Shown here: one piece after another, positions 11,554 through 23,879 of the stretch | How the letters are laid out: every line of letters starts with the position of its first letter | Numbering within the stretch: the stretch's first letter is position 1 | DNA from: Dasyornis broadbenti | Taxonomy: Eukaryota; Chordata; Aves; Passeriformes; Dasyornithidae | Length of the DNA stretch: 64,000 nt | Assembly (NCBI GenBank): GCA_013397935.1 | Contig: VZRN01005169.1 | Span: 434,001-498,000, forward strand | Direction: 5' to 3' | Notes under the pieces: model-generated | Seen by the model: only the letters and a program-made list of their open reading frames with translations | Told to the model about the DNA's origin: nothing | The model's database searches: none | Position numbers and translations under genes: made by a program

Positions 11554-14500
11554 TCTTTCACCTGCATTTTGAAATTTCCCATTTGAAAGCTTATTCCTCA
11601 AGAACAAAGGTTGGGAACTTTAATTCCAGGCTTTCTGGTTTTAAAAAAGATGATGCACAAAGCTGAAGGGCACAGACGATACGTTTAAAACACAGGGAGT
11701 TCCATCCTGCTGTATATTTCACCCAAGACAATGCCTGATATAAGCTGTATAAAGTCCATGCTCTGTGTATGTTCACTAACAGACTGCATGGAGCTGTCAC
11801 AGCTGTCTCAGGGACAGGAGAGCTCTCAGCTCCGTAATGAACTTTCATCTATCACATATTTTAGCTCAAGCCTTATTCACCAGCCCATCCTTCTTCAGTG
11901 ACTAAAATCAGCATTTTCTATCATGTTCGTCACTCAAGAGCACTTCAACCAGACTTGCTTGTCCAACGTGGCCTCTGAAACCTTTGGAAAGTCCTTGACA
12001 ATTTCAAATGCTGTACAAAGCAAAAGAAAAAAAAGGGGGTGGGGAGGGGCAATTGTTCACCATTTCCAGTGGGGTAAAAAAGAGCAGAGAAGATGCAGTA
12101 ACAAATTGTTCAGCATTTTCCAGCATGTGACTCAGGGGTCCTTGTCTTGCTAAGCTCATAAGCATCTCTCATGTGCCACTTGGGCTGAGTTAGTACAGAG
12201 GCTTTACTTATATTACTGCATCTGTGTTTTGACTTGAAAGAGATGGGAACCTCTTTTCTGTACAAGGGGAAAATTGTCTTGTAATCAGACCACTTCCCAT
12301 TGTCACCCCATCATGCAATAAATGAGCTTTATGGTAGAGTCACAGTGTTTGAAGCCTTTGGCCATGTTTTCTTAGAAAGTAGTGTGACCCAACAGCAGCA
12401 GGTCTGTAAAGTGAAACAGGTGGTGCCAAGAACTTCTCTTATGCACTAATTTCCAGGCATTCACTGCAGACAAGATTTAACCACATCCCATAAACTGTCT
12501 GGTTCATCAATGTTTGAAGCACATTAGGTGTGTTCCTGCAGTACTTCTGCATCTTATTTCAGTTGGGGTTTAACTGGAAGGAACACAGGTCATGTGCTTC
12601 AAGACCACTTTGTGAGGTGAACCACACATCAGTTGAGACAAACCAGCAGATTCACTCCAAAAAAGCAGTCCCCATGTGAAATAATACATGACTTTACACA
12701 CACTCCTTGTAGGCAAGGTGCACTGGCTGGTCTGGGCAGAGAGGACTGGCTCCACGCTCGTGCTTTCTGGCATAGCTGCAAGGGTTGTGCTCCTCTCATT
12801 TGGCCATACCTGTGCTGCTGGTCCTCAGGCAGGTTAGGGAGGCTGCAGTCCCCTCCTCCAGATCTGTCACGAGCTGGGTGGTTCACGGCTTCACAGATGA
12901 GAGCTGATAGAGCAGATCATCACTAACCAACAGGGCTTGTCCCACAAATCTCACTGAGAATGAGGTCATTCAGGGACTTAGAAAAAGCCCCAATATGGGC
13001 TAGGTATGAACAGGGGGTCAAAACAAATGTAGGAGAAACCACCTTGGTCAGTTGTCCTAATTGATAAAAGCCCACAAGCTCCATCCTCTGCTCTGGCTGT
13101 GACTTTGGCCGTGTAGGCAGCCAAGGGATATAAGACATGAACTGATAAAGAGCAAGATCACTTTGGATGGCTTGGTTTATTGGAAACATCTTCAGGCTGT
13201 TGTTAAGTTTCAGCTGATGTGGGTATGGATGAACATCTTTCTACATCCACTCCAGATGCTGGTGTAGGTCTTAGCACTACCACACAGTTTTCAACAGCCA
13301 TTGCGATCCTTCAAGAGGTGTGACTTCAAGAGATTTCTTAGGCTTTTTGCTTTCCTGAGTCAAATTTACTGGCTGGTGAAGAGAAGTTTGCTGTAATCTA
13401 GTTCGCAAATATGTTGTTTCCCCTGATCATCCTGTAAATGAATGGACTTTTGTCAGGGTTTTTACAGGAGTATGAGTCTTAAAGTTAGGGACATTAAAGA
13501 TTGTTAAGGACAGGGTTTGCAAGATGAACCCTACAAGATGCAACACTGGGACAAACTAAGAGTCATATGAAATGAAAGTTCAGAGTTTGGGAGTGATTTT
13601 CCAGATCAGAGTTTTGCAGTGTTTTTCCCGAAGAAAAAGGAGAAGGCAGATTATTGCATGGCTTCTTTGCTAAGCCAAAGGTGGATGCATTCTCTCAGAT
13701 GTAATCTGAGCAATTTTAAGCTGCCCCTTATGATCTTAGGCCCTACCCTGCAACCCCAGTTGCCTTAACAGATTTTGTGAATGCCTCTGGATCATCTCAG
13801 TATGAACTCAGTTAGGTTTAATAACCTGTTGCCCCACAGCAATCCTGAGTGAGCCCAGAGTTATTTTTAATCACACGTGGTGCCTCTCACTGCAAGTGAT
13901 CCATGCAGCCCCAAAGATCAGCAGGCATCAGTCATCCACAAACCACTCACACACCAGATGAAACATGTAGCTCGTGACCTCCTGCTCCCTGAAGAATAGT
14001 CGATATTAAAAGCAATCCCACAATATTCAGTGGCACAGGCAGAGGTCAGATCAGACTGGCCCTCGTTAATGCACTGTGTCTGTATTTCTTTAGTGACCTC
14101 ATCAGTCCTCTAAGAATTATCTTTCTTTAAAAGATGCCATGTCTGTCTCCTTATGAAGAGCACCGTCTGGATGAGATTTGATCTCAGACTTCTAAGAGAG
14201 AAGTAGTATCATGGAAGAGGCAGTTTGACCCCTTTAACTTGGGGGGATTTTAGCTCTGAAACTTAATGACACTTATATTTCTACCTGTCCTTTAAGAGAG
14301 AAATACAGCCATTCTGAGACTGTGCATTTCTGAGAGATGTGTAAGGGATGCACCAGTAAATGTACATGTTCAAAAATGCTAAAAATGTGTCTTCAAGCAT
14401 TTGAGATGAGATTCAAGAGCAGATGGTCTTTGAGAATGAGGGATTGGCAACTGCGTCACCAAGTCCTTGAGTTCAGTGTGTTGTAGCAAGAGTAAGTGAT

Positions 14501-15823
14501 TTTCACTCAGCTCATATTATTCATCAGAGAGTGTGTATGTGTGTGCTTTTAAATAAAACATGATTATGTTTCTTTGGTTTAGTTTTTGCATACTGTAAAG
14601 CTGAGTATCTTTCATCAGTTGGTTTGGCTTTCAGACTTTAGCATTTTAACTAAACTAAATAAACATTCTCAAACTTTCTTAACCATGTATGCAAAAATGC
14701 TGAAAAAGTTGAATTTGCCATAAATGCCATCTTTCCACAGACATCGAAGCTACCATTTTAATTGTGCTGTCATATATTTCAAGCTGTCTATTCCACATAT
14801 ACATAATAAGAGAAGAATGCTGTAGGTAGGAAATAAGTTGGGGAGTTAGATCTGTTTGTTTGCCACATTCTATTTGTTCGGGATTTATATTTGTGCTTTT
14901 TTTCATTGTTTTCTTTGCAACAGTGAGGCATTTATGTCTATAAAAGTGAGCCTTGTGTTCTCTGGGGCTTTTGGAAAAAAAAAAAAAACAACAAATGCTG
15001 TAAGATTTGCAGTACAAAGATGGAAGCTGGCAGTTCTCAAATAGTATCAAATTAGTTTAGTTTAGTCTCATTCTTCTGTATCTCCTACTCATCTACTGCC
15101 CTCCCTGAGAGTCAGGCATTACCTATGCTTTTTCCTAGTGTTCCTCTGACACTTTTGCTCTCCGTTTGACAAATGCAATCAAAATGTAGAGCAGAGCAGA
15201 TCTGGTAAATTAAGGTACTAAAGATGAGAGTTGATTCCAGAAAACAGACGGAATTCTGTGTGGTTTTCAGACAAAACCCACTGAAGGTCATGCATGACTT
15301 TTCAGCCAGCATTGCCAGATTGTCGGAGACAAGCTGCAGTTGTGGGAGAGGAAGCAAATTGTCTCACTCACATTTCTGTCACTGTATAATTTGGATTCCC
15401 ATCCCCAAGAAGCTGCCTGGAGTTTTTAATTACTGCTGATTACCTATTCACAAGAGAGGTTCTTCACAGAAACACACATCCTCATGCCCTCTCCTACAAT
15501 ACACACATTGTGAAAAAATAATTGCACAAAACAGCTGCTTCCTATTTCCTCCAGGCTGCCTGCTCTTGGGAATGACGTCTCTTGAGGAGCTACACAGTGC
15601 AGCCCCCTCTGATCACGTCACTGCAGTGGATCTGAGCACAGCTCTGCCCCTCACCTCCCTGAAGACTGGGACATTTTGCACCTCTTCATGTTCAGATCAA
15701 TGTCTGCTCTGCCAGTGGTCAGCAATTTGCTCTTGCAAATCTTCCAAGGATAGTCTGAGAGGGCCATGAACCTTAGATGTGACCAGCAGGGGAACAGTGG
15801 TTGGTTACTGGCTTTTCCTTCAG
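11554..15823. other. Noncoding, no gene seen
   Basis: Long unique stretch with a 15-base A run at about 14977-14991. Short open frames (for example 12633-12926 plus and 14679-15050 minus) give no recognisable protein. No CpG island or transposon was recognised. Confidence 0.5.
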
Positions 15824-15991
15824 ATCCTAAAGGGGTTGGCATTGCTTCTCTGGAATGGCTTGGAGGCAAAACTTACAGAGAGAAGGGTCCTCAGGGAGAT
15901 CCCAAGTTTTGTTTCATGCCACTGGAAGTGACGCTGAGGTTTTTGCTCATATTACCCAAAGACCCTGCAATTATGGTATCTCTATACAGAG
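15824..15991 (+). CDS. Weak candidate internal exon, unknown product
   Basis: A good acceptor (CTGGCTTTTCCTTCAG, ending at 15823) and a good donor (CAGAG|GTAAGA at 15992) bracket 168 bases that stay open in one frame, phase 1 in and phase 1 out (56 codons' worth). The peptide (starting PKGVGIASLEW, ending KDPAIMVSLYR) matches no family I recognise. Such pairs occur by chance in long introns, so I treat this as a possible exon only. Confidence 0.18.
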
Positions 15992-17599
15992 GTAAGACAA
16001 CAGCCTTGAGCAAGTTTTGAAGATCTCAGAAGTGAAAAATCCCCATGTGGGCAGCTTTATGGGAAAGGCAGCTCAAGGAACCAGTAATGAGGTGGTGCTT
16101 CTGTGTTTGGGATGGAAACTGCTGGTAAATAAGAACACTGTGAACCACGGAGAGGTCCAATGTGAGACCCAACATGTCATGTATTTAATCAGGCTTGCTC
16201 ATGGAAAGTGGCTTGATGATTTGGGGGAATGTTTTGTACACTGCAAATGTTAAATGACCCTTGATAAATAAGGAAAACCTATTAACAGGCTGCTTTGAAA
16301 GCAATCAGCTTAATTACCTCAAAATACAGGGTTTGCCAGACTATAAAAACCTGTTATTTATTTTAAAAGTTTTGAAAACATCTGTAAGCTAAATATATTT
16401 CAATGTGTATTTGTGTATTTACATGCCTGTGTATGTGGTGATTATTCAAGGAGAATGGACTTCTGCTACTCATTTCTGCTATTTCTTCCCCCTTTTTGGC
16501 TCTGGTTGCATTTTCTGACTGCGGCAGTTCAATGCATGGTGTCAGCGAAATGCATATTTTTTTCTCTGCATTTTCGAGCTTTTGAAGGAAGATTTGTTCT
16601 CACCCTCCCAAAACAAAATCCTCACCCACAACCTATGTGAGAATCCTTTGATGTCTGCTTACTCAGTATAAATACACAGGATTCTAGATCTCAACCCTCC
16701 CCTGTTTGCCAGTCCAGGCACTAATTCTCCCTTCTAATAAAACCTTGCAAGAGGTCAGTGTCAAGCACCACATCTAATCATTGATCAGCCAATAATGAAT
16801 CACATATATTATGTTAACACACTCACGCTTTTATCTCACTGTGAGCATCCATTTTTTTCATTCTTAGAAAGGGGAGGAAAATGTAGCAGACTTTTTGTTG
16901 GTGTTATCAACGAAAAGGAGTGGAATTATTTCAGTTTTTTAAAAAACCACCCAAATGCTTCCTTTTCCAGCTGCAGGATTTGCGTACACAAAATGAAGGT
17001 GCCTGTCTGATGGCTCATGCTGAGCGTGGCATTGCATGCAGTCATTAGTGATCAAAATCTTTCTAATTCAGGTATTAAATTTTAAGCAACTGTGCTGGTT
17101 AATACCAAATAACACAGGGCAGGAATGGCTGCATTTTGTTCACAAGAGACTGGCTGCTGTGAAGATCTAATGCTGCCAGAGCACCCTCATTAAACACAGC
17201 TCAGCTGTGCTGCATCCCCCTCCAAAATCCAGTGGTGCCATTTCCAGACTTATATGCCATTTATCCGGTATTCAAAACACTGGAATTTGCACAGGAATGG
17301 CTAAATGAGTTCTCAAGTTTTATCTTTCTTCCTCTTTGTTGTTGTCTTTGTTGTTTTTGTGGATGACAAACCTTTTGTTTGTTCTTAAGGGTGCACAAGG
17401 CAAGGAAGAAATAGCCACCACTGCCTTTTCCACCTTCTTCCCTTCGGATGGCAAATATTTCACCTGCAATTGCACATCTCTTGTGTCGCTTGCATGTGTT
17501 TTGTTAGCACTGTCAGTCCCAGGAAGCAGGTCAAGAAGGGCATTGAGAGCTTGACCGGCTGCTGCTCGGGGTCAGTAGAGGCCACCCGACTCCTGGCTC
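15992..17599. other. Noncoding, no gene seen
   Basis: AT-rich unique sequence with short unrecognised frames. Confidence 0.5.
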
Positions 17600-18120
17600 C
17601 CCTTATTTACCCATCCGCCTGAGCTCCCGTCTAACCGGATTAAGTGATCCAATCCATCATGTTTGTGATAATCTCACTGAAGCAATTGATTGGGAAATAG
17701 TAGATTAATGTAGTCCTGTGAGCCCCACTTTGCTCCAGCTCATGATACAGCCACTTGCTCCACGGCTGTGGCCAAGCCCTTTTTGAGACGGGGTGTTAAG
17801 GCTCATTCCCTACTCTCTTTGCACTCTCTGGAGAGACTGCCAGCCTGGCAGTGATCACTGGAACACACTGCTCTTCACACGCCTGCCACTGCTAGTCACC
17901 AGGGTGCTGAGGTTGAAATATACATCTATTTTATAAACAAGACACAGTATACTAAAAACAAAGCTAATCATGTCTTAATCATAACCACAAATATCATTAT
18001 GCTGCCTCAAAGTAACTAATTCCTTTATTTTTATCCATTTTCCACAAACTGCCTTTAACGCTATCTGTTAACCTCCAAGTAGTTAAAATCATTTCTTTAC
18101 AAAACCCAAAGATGACAACA
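17600..18120. promoter_or_regulatory. Putative conserved noncoding element
   Basis: Contains clustered motifs such as CCGGATTAAGTGATCCAATCC, GATAATCTC, CAATTGATTGG and ACAAAGCTAATCATG, with CCAAT-, GATA-, bicoid/Otx-like GGATTA- and Sox-like cores, and no repeat signature. Regulatory function is inference from motif density only. Confidence 0.22.
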
Positions 18121-18280
18121 TAGGTGCAAAGCCGGTAAGAACAGGTGGAAAGAAATAAAAGACCGTGACCCTACACTTAGATTATCCCTAGTGGCTTCTC
18201 TTCTGCTTCATTATCCACTCCTGGTGCTCTGTCATCTCGTGGTTACATTCATTGGAAAGAGCCTCGGACTGGTGCACCCC

Positions 18281-18320
18281 ATTTGATTATATATCATATA
18301 TAATGTATTTGATTATATAG
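18281..18320. repeat. AT-rich palindrome with flanking direct repeat
   Basis: 18286-18304 is a 19-base near-perfect palindrome (ATTATATATCATATATAAT, with an odd central C). The 13-mer ATTTGATTATATA occurs at 18281-18293 and again at 18307-18319. This probably reflects local slippage in AT-rich DNA. Confidence 0.8.
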
Positions 18321-18507
18321 TCTGAATCCATCACCAGGATTTATTTAGGTTTGATTCTCCTTCATCTCACTCAGGGCACTCTTGTCCTTCACTTTTTCCA
18401 GATACCACCCACTTTGGTTGTGCTCATGTCCCTCGAGCATTGGCCCAAGCAGTTCAGCCCTGCCAATAAAGGCAGGAGGGGATCTTCCTGACCTAATTCA
18501 GGACACT

Positions 18508-18705
18508 TTAAAATTAGACATCTAATTCTGGGGTATTCGCCCTCCTGTCTCCCTGTAGTTGATGAAAAGTGGTAGGTGTCTCCAATAGGTGGTTCATGTC
18601 ATCCAAAAATTGGCGTCTAAATTCAGGTAAGTGGCCTCTGGACACCTGTGGCTAGAAGAAAACATAGTGTGAGGTGACTAACTTAAAATTAGACATCTGA
18701 TTCTG
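18508..18705 (+). repeat. Pair of 23-bp direct repeats
   Basis: TTAAAATTAGACATCT followed by A or G and ATTCTG occurs at 18508-18530 and 18683-18705 with one mismatch, 175 bases apart. Between them lies a 68-base segment (18559-18626) with a strong acceptor (CCTGTCTCCCTGTAG) and a strong donor (TTCAG|GTAAGT) but stops in all three frames. It could be a noncoding-RNA exon or a chance pseudo-exon. Confidence 0.7.
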
Positions 18706-20226
18706 ACATGTCTGTGTTTGGATGAGAAAAATCCTTCCCTTAATGACTATTTAAATTCAGAGTAAGTCTAGCTCACAACTTCAGGCTGGACTTGGGAAAG
18801 CTGTGTCTTGGATGTTTGAAATCTTTTCAGAGTATATTAGGGTTTGGGGTTTTTCAGAGCCAGGTGATGAAAGTCCCTTTTTTTTTGGATGGAGTTAGGG
18901 GAGAGGAAGTTTGTGGACATGCCTCTCTGTCCCACTGTAGTTGTGGGGCAGAGGTGAGGGTCTGGAAGGTTGGTCAGGGTCACATGTAAAGGTAGAGCTC
19001 TGTCCCTGATGAACTGTGGGGCCCCTGGGTTCTGTGAGGGGTTCCTTTATGCCCCACTGCATCTGCAGAGCCAGATGGCTTAATGCCACTCTGTGTTGGC
19101 ACCAAAGATCAGCTCCACCAGCACTGGAAAAACAGTTTGCTGGGTGCCCCTGGGCCACCATCAGAGGCCATGAACTGATAAGCAGCGATGACAACTCAGG
19201 TGAGGCAGCAGCTGTACCCGACTGCTGAGCCTGAGCCCACGTGACCGCACAGAATTAATCCCTGACAGTGAAAGCGCATCGCGTGCGACTGATTATTCAC
19301 TGTGTGCAGCGGAACAGGTGGTCTGCTGTCAAGCAGAAGGACAAGTGCTTTACCCCCTCAGAGGCTGGAATCCAAAAAATGGCATTTTTTGTTCTTTGGC
19401 TGCTCCAGCAGTGCAGGGTTTTCTGAGCTCCTTTGGGTGGTTCAGAGTTGGGGAATACAGAGATCCTTTGCACCCCTGATGCTTCATCCAGTGCAGAATG
19501 CCGCCAAGGCTCAGTGCTGTTGCAGGGAAGCAACAGCAGTGTCCATGCAGGCAGCAGCACAGGTGGAAAAGGGCTGTGTTGCTTTTCCTACCTTCTCACC
19601 TCTTATACAGCAAGCCCTGCACAGCATGAAAGTAAATACATTTTTATCAATTGCAAGAGGTGAAAATGTTATGATCGAGGGCTGGTAGGCTTGCACAAAA
19701 AAAAAGCCTGCCAGGATTTAAAAATGCAATGGATTTTAATGAATTCCTTGTCCCACTATTTAACTTTCATGTGTTGACAGCAGCCAGGAGAAACTATTAA
19801 AAGTGCAGTTAATGGCAATTGTCAAATTGTAACTTGAATGGGAAAAGCAGAGTGGGTCAATAAAAATAAATAAGAGGGATGGCCCCCCGGGTGGGATGGA
19901 AAAGCCATTGCTTTTGTTAGTCTGAAAATAACCTATTTCTTCCCCAATATACAAGGGTGTTTCATTCTATAGAAAAACTCAGGTGAAGTAGCAGTGCAGT
20001 GACTTGGCCTAAGACTGCTCATTGTGCAGAGCACCACAGTAACTGCATAAACCCAAACTGCTGCAAAACAAACAGCAAAGGAGACTCTCCTGGTTGCTGT
20101 TCTGAGTGCTGCTACCCACTCTCCCTGACTGAAACATGCCTCAGACAGGAGCATCTTTTCCTCACAAATCTCTGATTAGTCCTTTATGACTTCTCCCAGA
20201 GACTCACATTTCCTGTTTGTACTTAC
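18706..20226. other. Noncoding, no gene seen
   Basis: Unique sequence. The open frame of 128 codons at 19302-19688 is unrecognisable and overlaps antisense frames. The downstream (3') flank of the minus-strand exon candidate is here, and no partner exon was found. Confidence 0.45.
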
Positions 20227-20343
20227 CTTCTTCCTGGTCAGGTGGGCTGGTGATGCCACTGGAATCTTCTCTAATTAGAGCTTCTCCAGTCATGGTGGAA
20301 ATCTTCGCACGCACCCCAGGCTTTATCTCTGCCAACTCCGCAC
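20227..20343 (-). CDS. Candidate internal coding exon, unknown protein
   Basis: On the minus strand this 117-base segment ends in GAAGAAG|GTAAGT, a perfect donor (intron side at 20226-20221), and starts after a TTTTTTTGGGACAG acceptor. One frame is open throughout, phase 1 at both ends, so the exon is symmetric and could be skipped without a frameshift. The peptide begins AELAEIKPGVRAKIS, then has an in-frame Met in good initiation context (CCACCATGA) followed by TGEALIREDSSGITSPPDQ and two Glu. The start could therefore be this Met, with the upstream part as 5' UTR. It is acidic and Ser/Pro-rich, like a disordered N-terminal region. I do not recognise the gene. A longer plus-strand frame covering the site (20217-20570) is probably its antisense shadow. 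Confidence 0.42.
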
Positions 20344-21289
20344 CTGTCCCAAAAAAAGATGCTGCTTCATCACTCCCTGTGTACCAGGGTGAACGCCCAA
20401 AATCATTTCAACTCAGTGCAGACAAATTTGACCTCTGGCCTTTAAAGGTCAAAGGCTATGGCCTGACACCATTGTACTCTCTAACTTCCACTTCATTTGA
20501 TCTGTTTATATGGCCACTATTTTCCACATCATTGACAAGGCACTGGGTGGGTGATTTGTCACAGGACTGACAGTTATAGACCGTAATGTGTATAAATAGC
20601 CCCTGTTTTTTAAGATAATCAATGGAAAAATGAGTCTCAAATTCTGAAAGGTTACAAACAAATGCATTTGTTCCTGGCTTTTGCAGGCACAAGGGGCAGG
20701 GGTCTTCACTGGAAACAACCACAAAAAACCATTTATTTCATGGACCACCCATGAGCCAAAACCTCAGCTTATACAGGGGAGCAGCAGCTCTGTATGTGAC
20801 ACAAGGGCTGCCTTTCTGTGCCAGACTTTATTTTGCCATCACAGACAACTGTGCTGAGCAGTTGCACTGCCCTCATAGGATAGGGTCTGTAACACCTGCA
20901 GGTGTATGGGGCACCCCACAACTGTGGGGCAGGGCCATAAAGCCCAGGGTCCACTATGGGTGCTTACAGGGAGGAATAAGGTTGTGGATCGTTCAGCAGT
21001 GAATAAATTTTCTTCATAAGCTAAAAGATGCAGGTGAAACCTTGAGTTTGACAGCCATGAAAAGACTTAACCACTCTAAAATTATTTATTTATTTTATCT
21101 ATTTCTTTTTAAATCTCTTACACTGTGGGGTCCACAGTATCTTTTGGCAATAAGTTTCAGTTTAATGACATACCATAAGAAAAGTACTGTGTTAAGTTCA
21201 TTTTGAACTAATGCTCCGTGACATTGCTGCATGCCCAGTAGTCCCTATATTATGAGAAACAAACCAGTACTATTCTTCTATTCCTCTTT
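20344..21289. other. Noncoding, no gene seen
   Basis: Unique sequence upstream, in minus-strand terms, of the exon candidate. Small frames on both strands are unrecognisable. Confidence 0.5.
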
Positions 21290-21850
21290 GTTGCACTGTT
21301 TGTGATTTTACAAAGCTTTACCATCTGCTTCTCTTCAGCACTCTTCCAAGCCTAAAAGTCCTCTATTTTATCTCCTCTGTTTTGTGGAAGTCCTGTTAAA
21401 CTTTTGATCATGTCTGTCTCTTGTCTGCCTCTTTTCTCTATTTTTTCAAGGCAAAGTCATCAGAACAACACAGTCTTCAAAATAAGGTGCACAGAGATTT
21501 CTACAGTGGAGTAATGAAGTCTGCATTTCATTCTCAACTCTTTCCCTTAGACTTCCTAATGTTCATTTTGATTTTCTCATGACCACTCAGTATGGCTCAA
21601 TGTTTTCAGAAAACTATCCATAGTGTCTCCAGCATCTCTCTCATGACTGCTACCAGCCCTTAAAAGCATCATTGCATCCATATAGGCAAGTTTGTTTTCT
21701 CCCCCAGAACTCTCTTTGCACTAATAGACACTGAATACCATCTGCCATTTTACTGCTGTATAATTCAGTGCCCTGAGATCCTCCCACAGCCCCTCTGGCT
21801 CTGGAGTTGGCTCTCCTGAATTTGTGTCACCTGCAAGTTGTGGCACTTGA
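21290..21850 (-). mobile_element. Ancient decayed CR1 fragment (ORF2 region)
   Basis: Read on the plus strand, the order of phrases matches the antisense of an old amniote CR1: GACCACTCAGTATGGCTCA, TTTTCAGAAAACTATCCAT, GTGTCTCCAGCATCTCTCTC, a GAATACCATCTGCCATTTTA phrase, CCTGAGATCCTCCC and TTTGTGTCACCTGCAAGTTG. These correspond to the reverse-transcriptase 3' part of CR1-L3/X/Y-type elements. The copy is full of substitutions and indels with no intact frame. It predates the younger CR1 380 bases further on. Confidence 0.6.
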
Positions 21851-22233
21851 GTGAGTGCCTGGGGTTGGGCAAGAAGAACTTAAGGGATAGCAGAGATGCG
21901 AGAAAAGACACTGCAGTTGCTGGGAATTTGGCCTCCATCCTTCTCCAGCTCTCTCCAGAGGAGGCTGGAGATTCCATGGGGGTCAGTGGAGGCTTTCTTA
22001 GTGCATGGAGCAAACAAAAGAAAAAGTGACACTAGTGGTGCATGGGCTGGAGCTGTTACATATTGCATGCACACTATGGGCTTTTTATGGCCTCATTAAA
22101 GTCAATGGGAGCTTGCCATCTGCTTCAGCAGGGGCAGCATCAAGCTGTAAAAACACTGCACACTGTTTGGATGGTGGTTTTGCCTGAGCACTGGCTGATC
22201 TTTGCTGTGACCTGAGGTAGGTGCGAGTTACCA

Positions 22234-22684
22234 CTTAGAATCATAGAATCAAAGGATACTTCGGGTTGGAAGGGACCTTAAAGATCAGCTTGATCCAATC
22301 GCCCTGCCATGAGCAGGTCACCTTCCACTAGATCAGGTTGCTCAAAGCCCCATCCAAACTGGCCTTGAACACTTCCAGGGATGGAGCATCCACAACTTCT
22401 CTGGTCAGCCCATTTCAATGTCTTACCACCCTAACCGTAAAGAATTTTTTCATAATATCCAATCTAAATCTACCCTCTTTCAGTTTAAAGACATTAATCC
22501 TTGTCCTGCCACCAAATGCCCTTATCCAAAGTCCCTCTCCAGCTCTCTTGTAGCCTCTTTAGGTATTGGAAGGTGCTCTTGATGTCTCCCTGGAGCCTTC
22601 TGTTCTCCAGGCTGAACAACACCCTCTCTCAGCCTGTCTTCACAGGAAAGGTGCTTCAGCCCCCGATCATCTTTGTGGCCTTCT
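22234..22684 (-). mobile_element. CR1 LINE, 5'-truncated 3' fragment
   Basis: Antisense copy of the avian CR1 3' end. It starts with the octamers CTTAGAAT and CATAGAAT at 22234-22249, then GGGTTGGAAGGGACCTTAAA, CTAGATCAGGTTGCTCAAAG, ACACTTCCAGGGATGGAGCA, AATCTAAATCTACCCTCTTT, CTTCTGTTCTCCAGGCTGAA, and ends near GATCATCTTTGTGGCCTTCT. About 450 bases remain. Two small frames inside it are translations of the element's 3' region, not genes. Confidence 0.95.
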
Positions 22685-23378
22685 GTTTTTCAGGGGGGAA
22701 AGCAGAAACTGAGAGTAACACAGAGATTTCAAAGACCATGACTGTCTCGCATCTGGTCATGTGTGTCTGAGCGCAGGAAATGAGAAGCAGACAAAGGAAT
22801 TCTTGGCAATCTGTCCTGTGTGATATCCCACGTCAGCAGGTCTCTGTCTCTGACTTTCTCTTTTCCTCAATCTTGCAACTTCACAGCAAGCTGGGAGTCT
22901 GCCGCAAAGGTTGTGAGCTAAGTGGGTGACAGCGATAGTGAGACACAATTGCAGAAGCTGTAATAAGCAGTATTGATTTTGAATAAACACGTGAGTAATA
23001 TTGACTTGGAGGAGCTCTCTCTTAACAAGTGGAAGGACTGACTGAATCCAAAGGATGGAAAACTGTGAGTTCCTTTCTGGAGCTGGGTAAGGCAGGTTTC
23101 AGTCACAGATAGGAAATCAAGGTCTGTTTCCAGCATCCTTTTCTTCAGTCCTTTTGGCAGGTAAGAACTACAGGCTTTTCAATTGAATGAAAAACCAAGA
23201 AGTTTTAGATGGATTGGTAGAGGAAGGGGGACAATGAACAGTGCAGTATAAGCAAACGGTGAACAAATAATGGTTCAGAATAGGTGGACATCTGAATGAT
23301 ACTGAAATATTAAGGAGAAAAAGAAAGTTTAGGTGAAGAAAAAAGGCTCACAATCAGGCCATAATGTTTCTAAGTAAT
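22685..23378. other. Noncoding, no gene seen
   Basis: Unique sequence with a GCAG|GTAAGA donor-like site near 23160 but no supported exon. Confidence 0.5.
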
Positions 23379-23425
23379 TAAAAAAACCCAAAACAACAAC
23401 AAACCCAAACTCAAAACCAAACACC
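23379..23425. repeat. A/C-rich low-complexity tract
   Basis: AAAAAAACCCAAAACAACAAC followed by AAACCC-type units; the same flavour as 776-945 and 56997-57097. Confidence 0.8.
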
Positions 23426-23879
23426 ATCTCCCCTGCTGTTTCAGATCCACACCCTCAGGTCCCCTCAGGATAAATGGAGATATGCCATGGACTCAGTGGA
23501 CTTTGAATTGGCCTCACAACTCAGGAGTTAGTAGCACTGAAATCGATCAAATGAGACACCGTGGAAAATTATCATGTTGCCATTATTGCTTGAACAAAGG
23601 CAGAAGTGCCTTAACACTTCCCAATTCTTGATGAGCAGCTTCTAGATCTTTGGGTTAAGGACCCATCTCTCACCTCTAAGACTTGCTCGGGATATCTCTT
23701 TGTCCAGACAGACAGCCAAAGAAAGGTTTCTGTACTGACCGCTTCTGCAAAATTACTTTTAGCCATTCATGCAAGCCCCAAAAATCACCATGGACCCATG
23801 GACCTCAACACTGGACCCCATGACCCTGATATCCCATATATGTGTGGATTATATAATGTGCAGTAATGCCACAGATGCC

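Noticed and set aside
20217..20570. 117-codon plus-strand frame
   Set aside because: Covers the minus-strand exon candidate; better explained as its antisense shadow.
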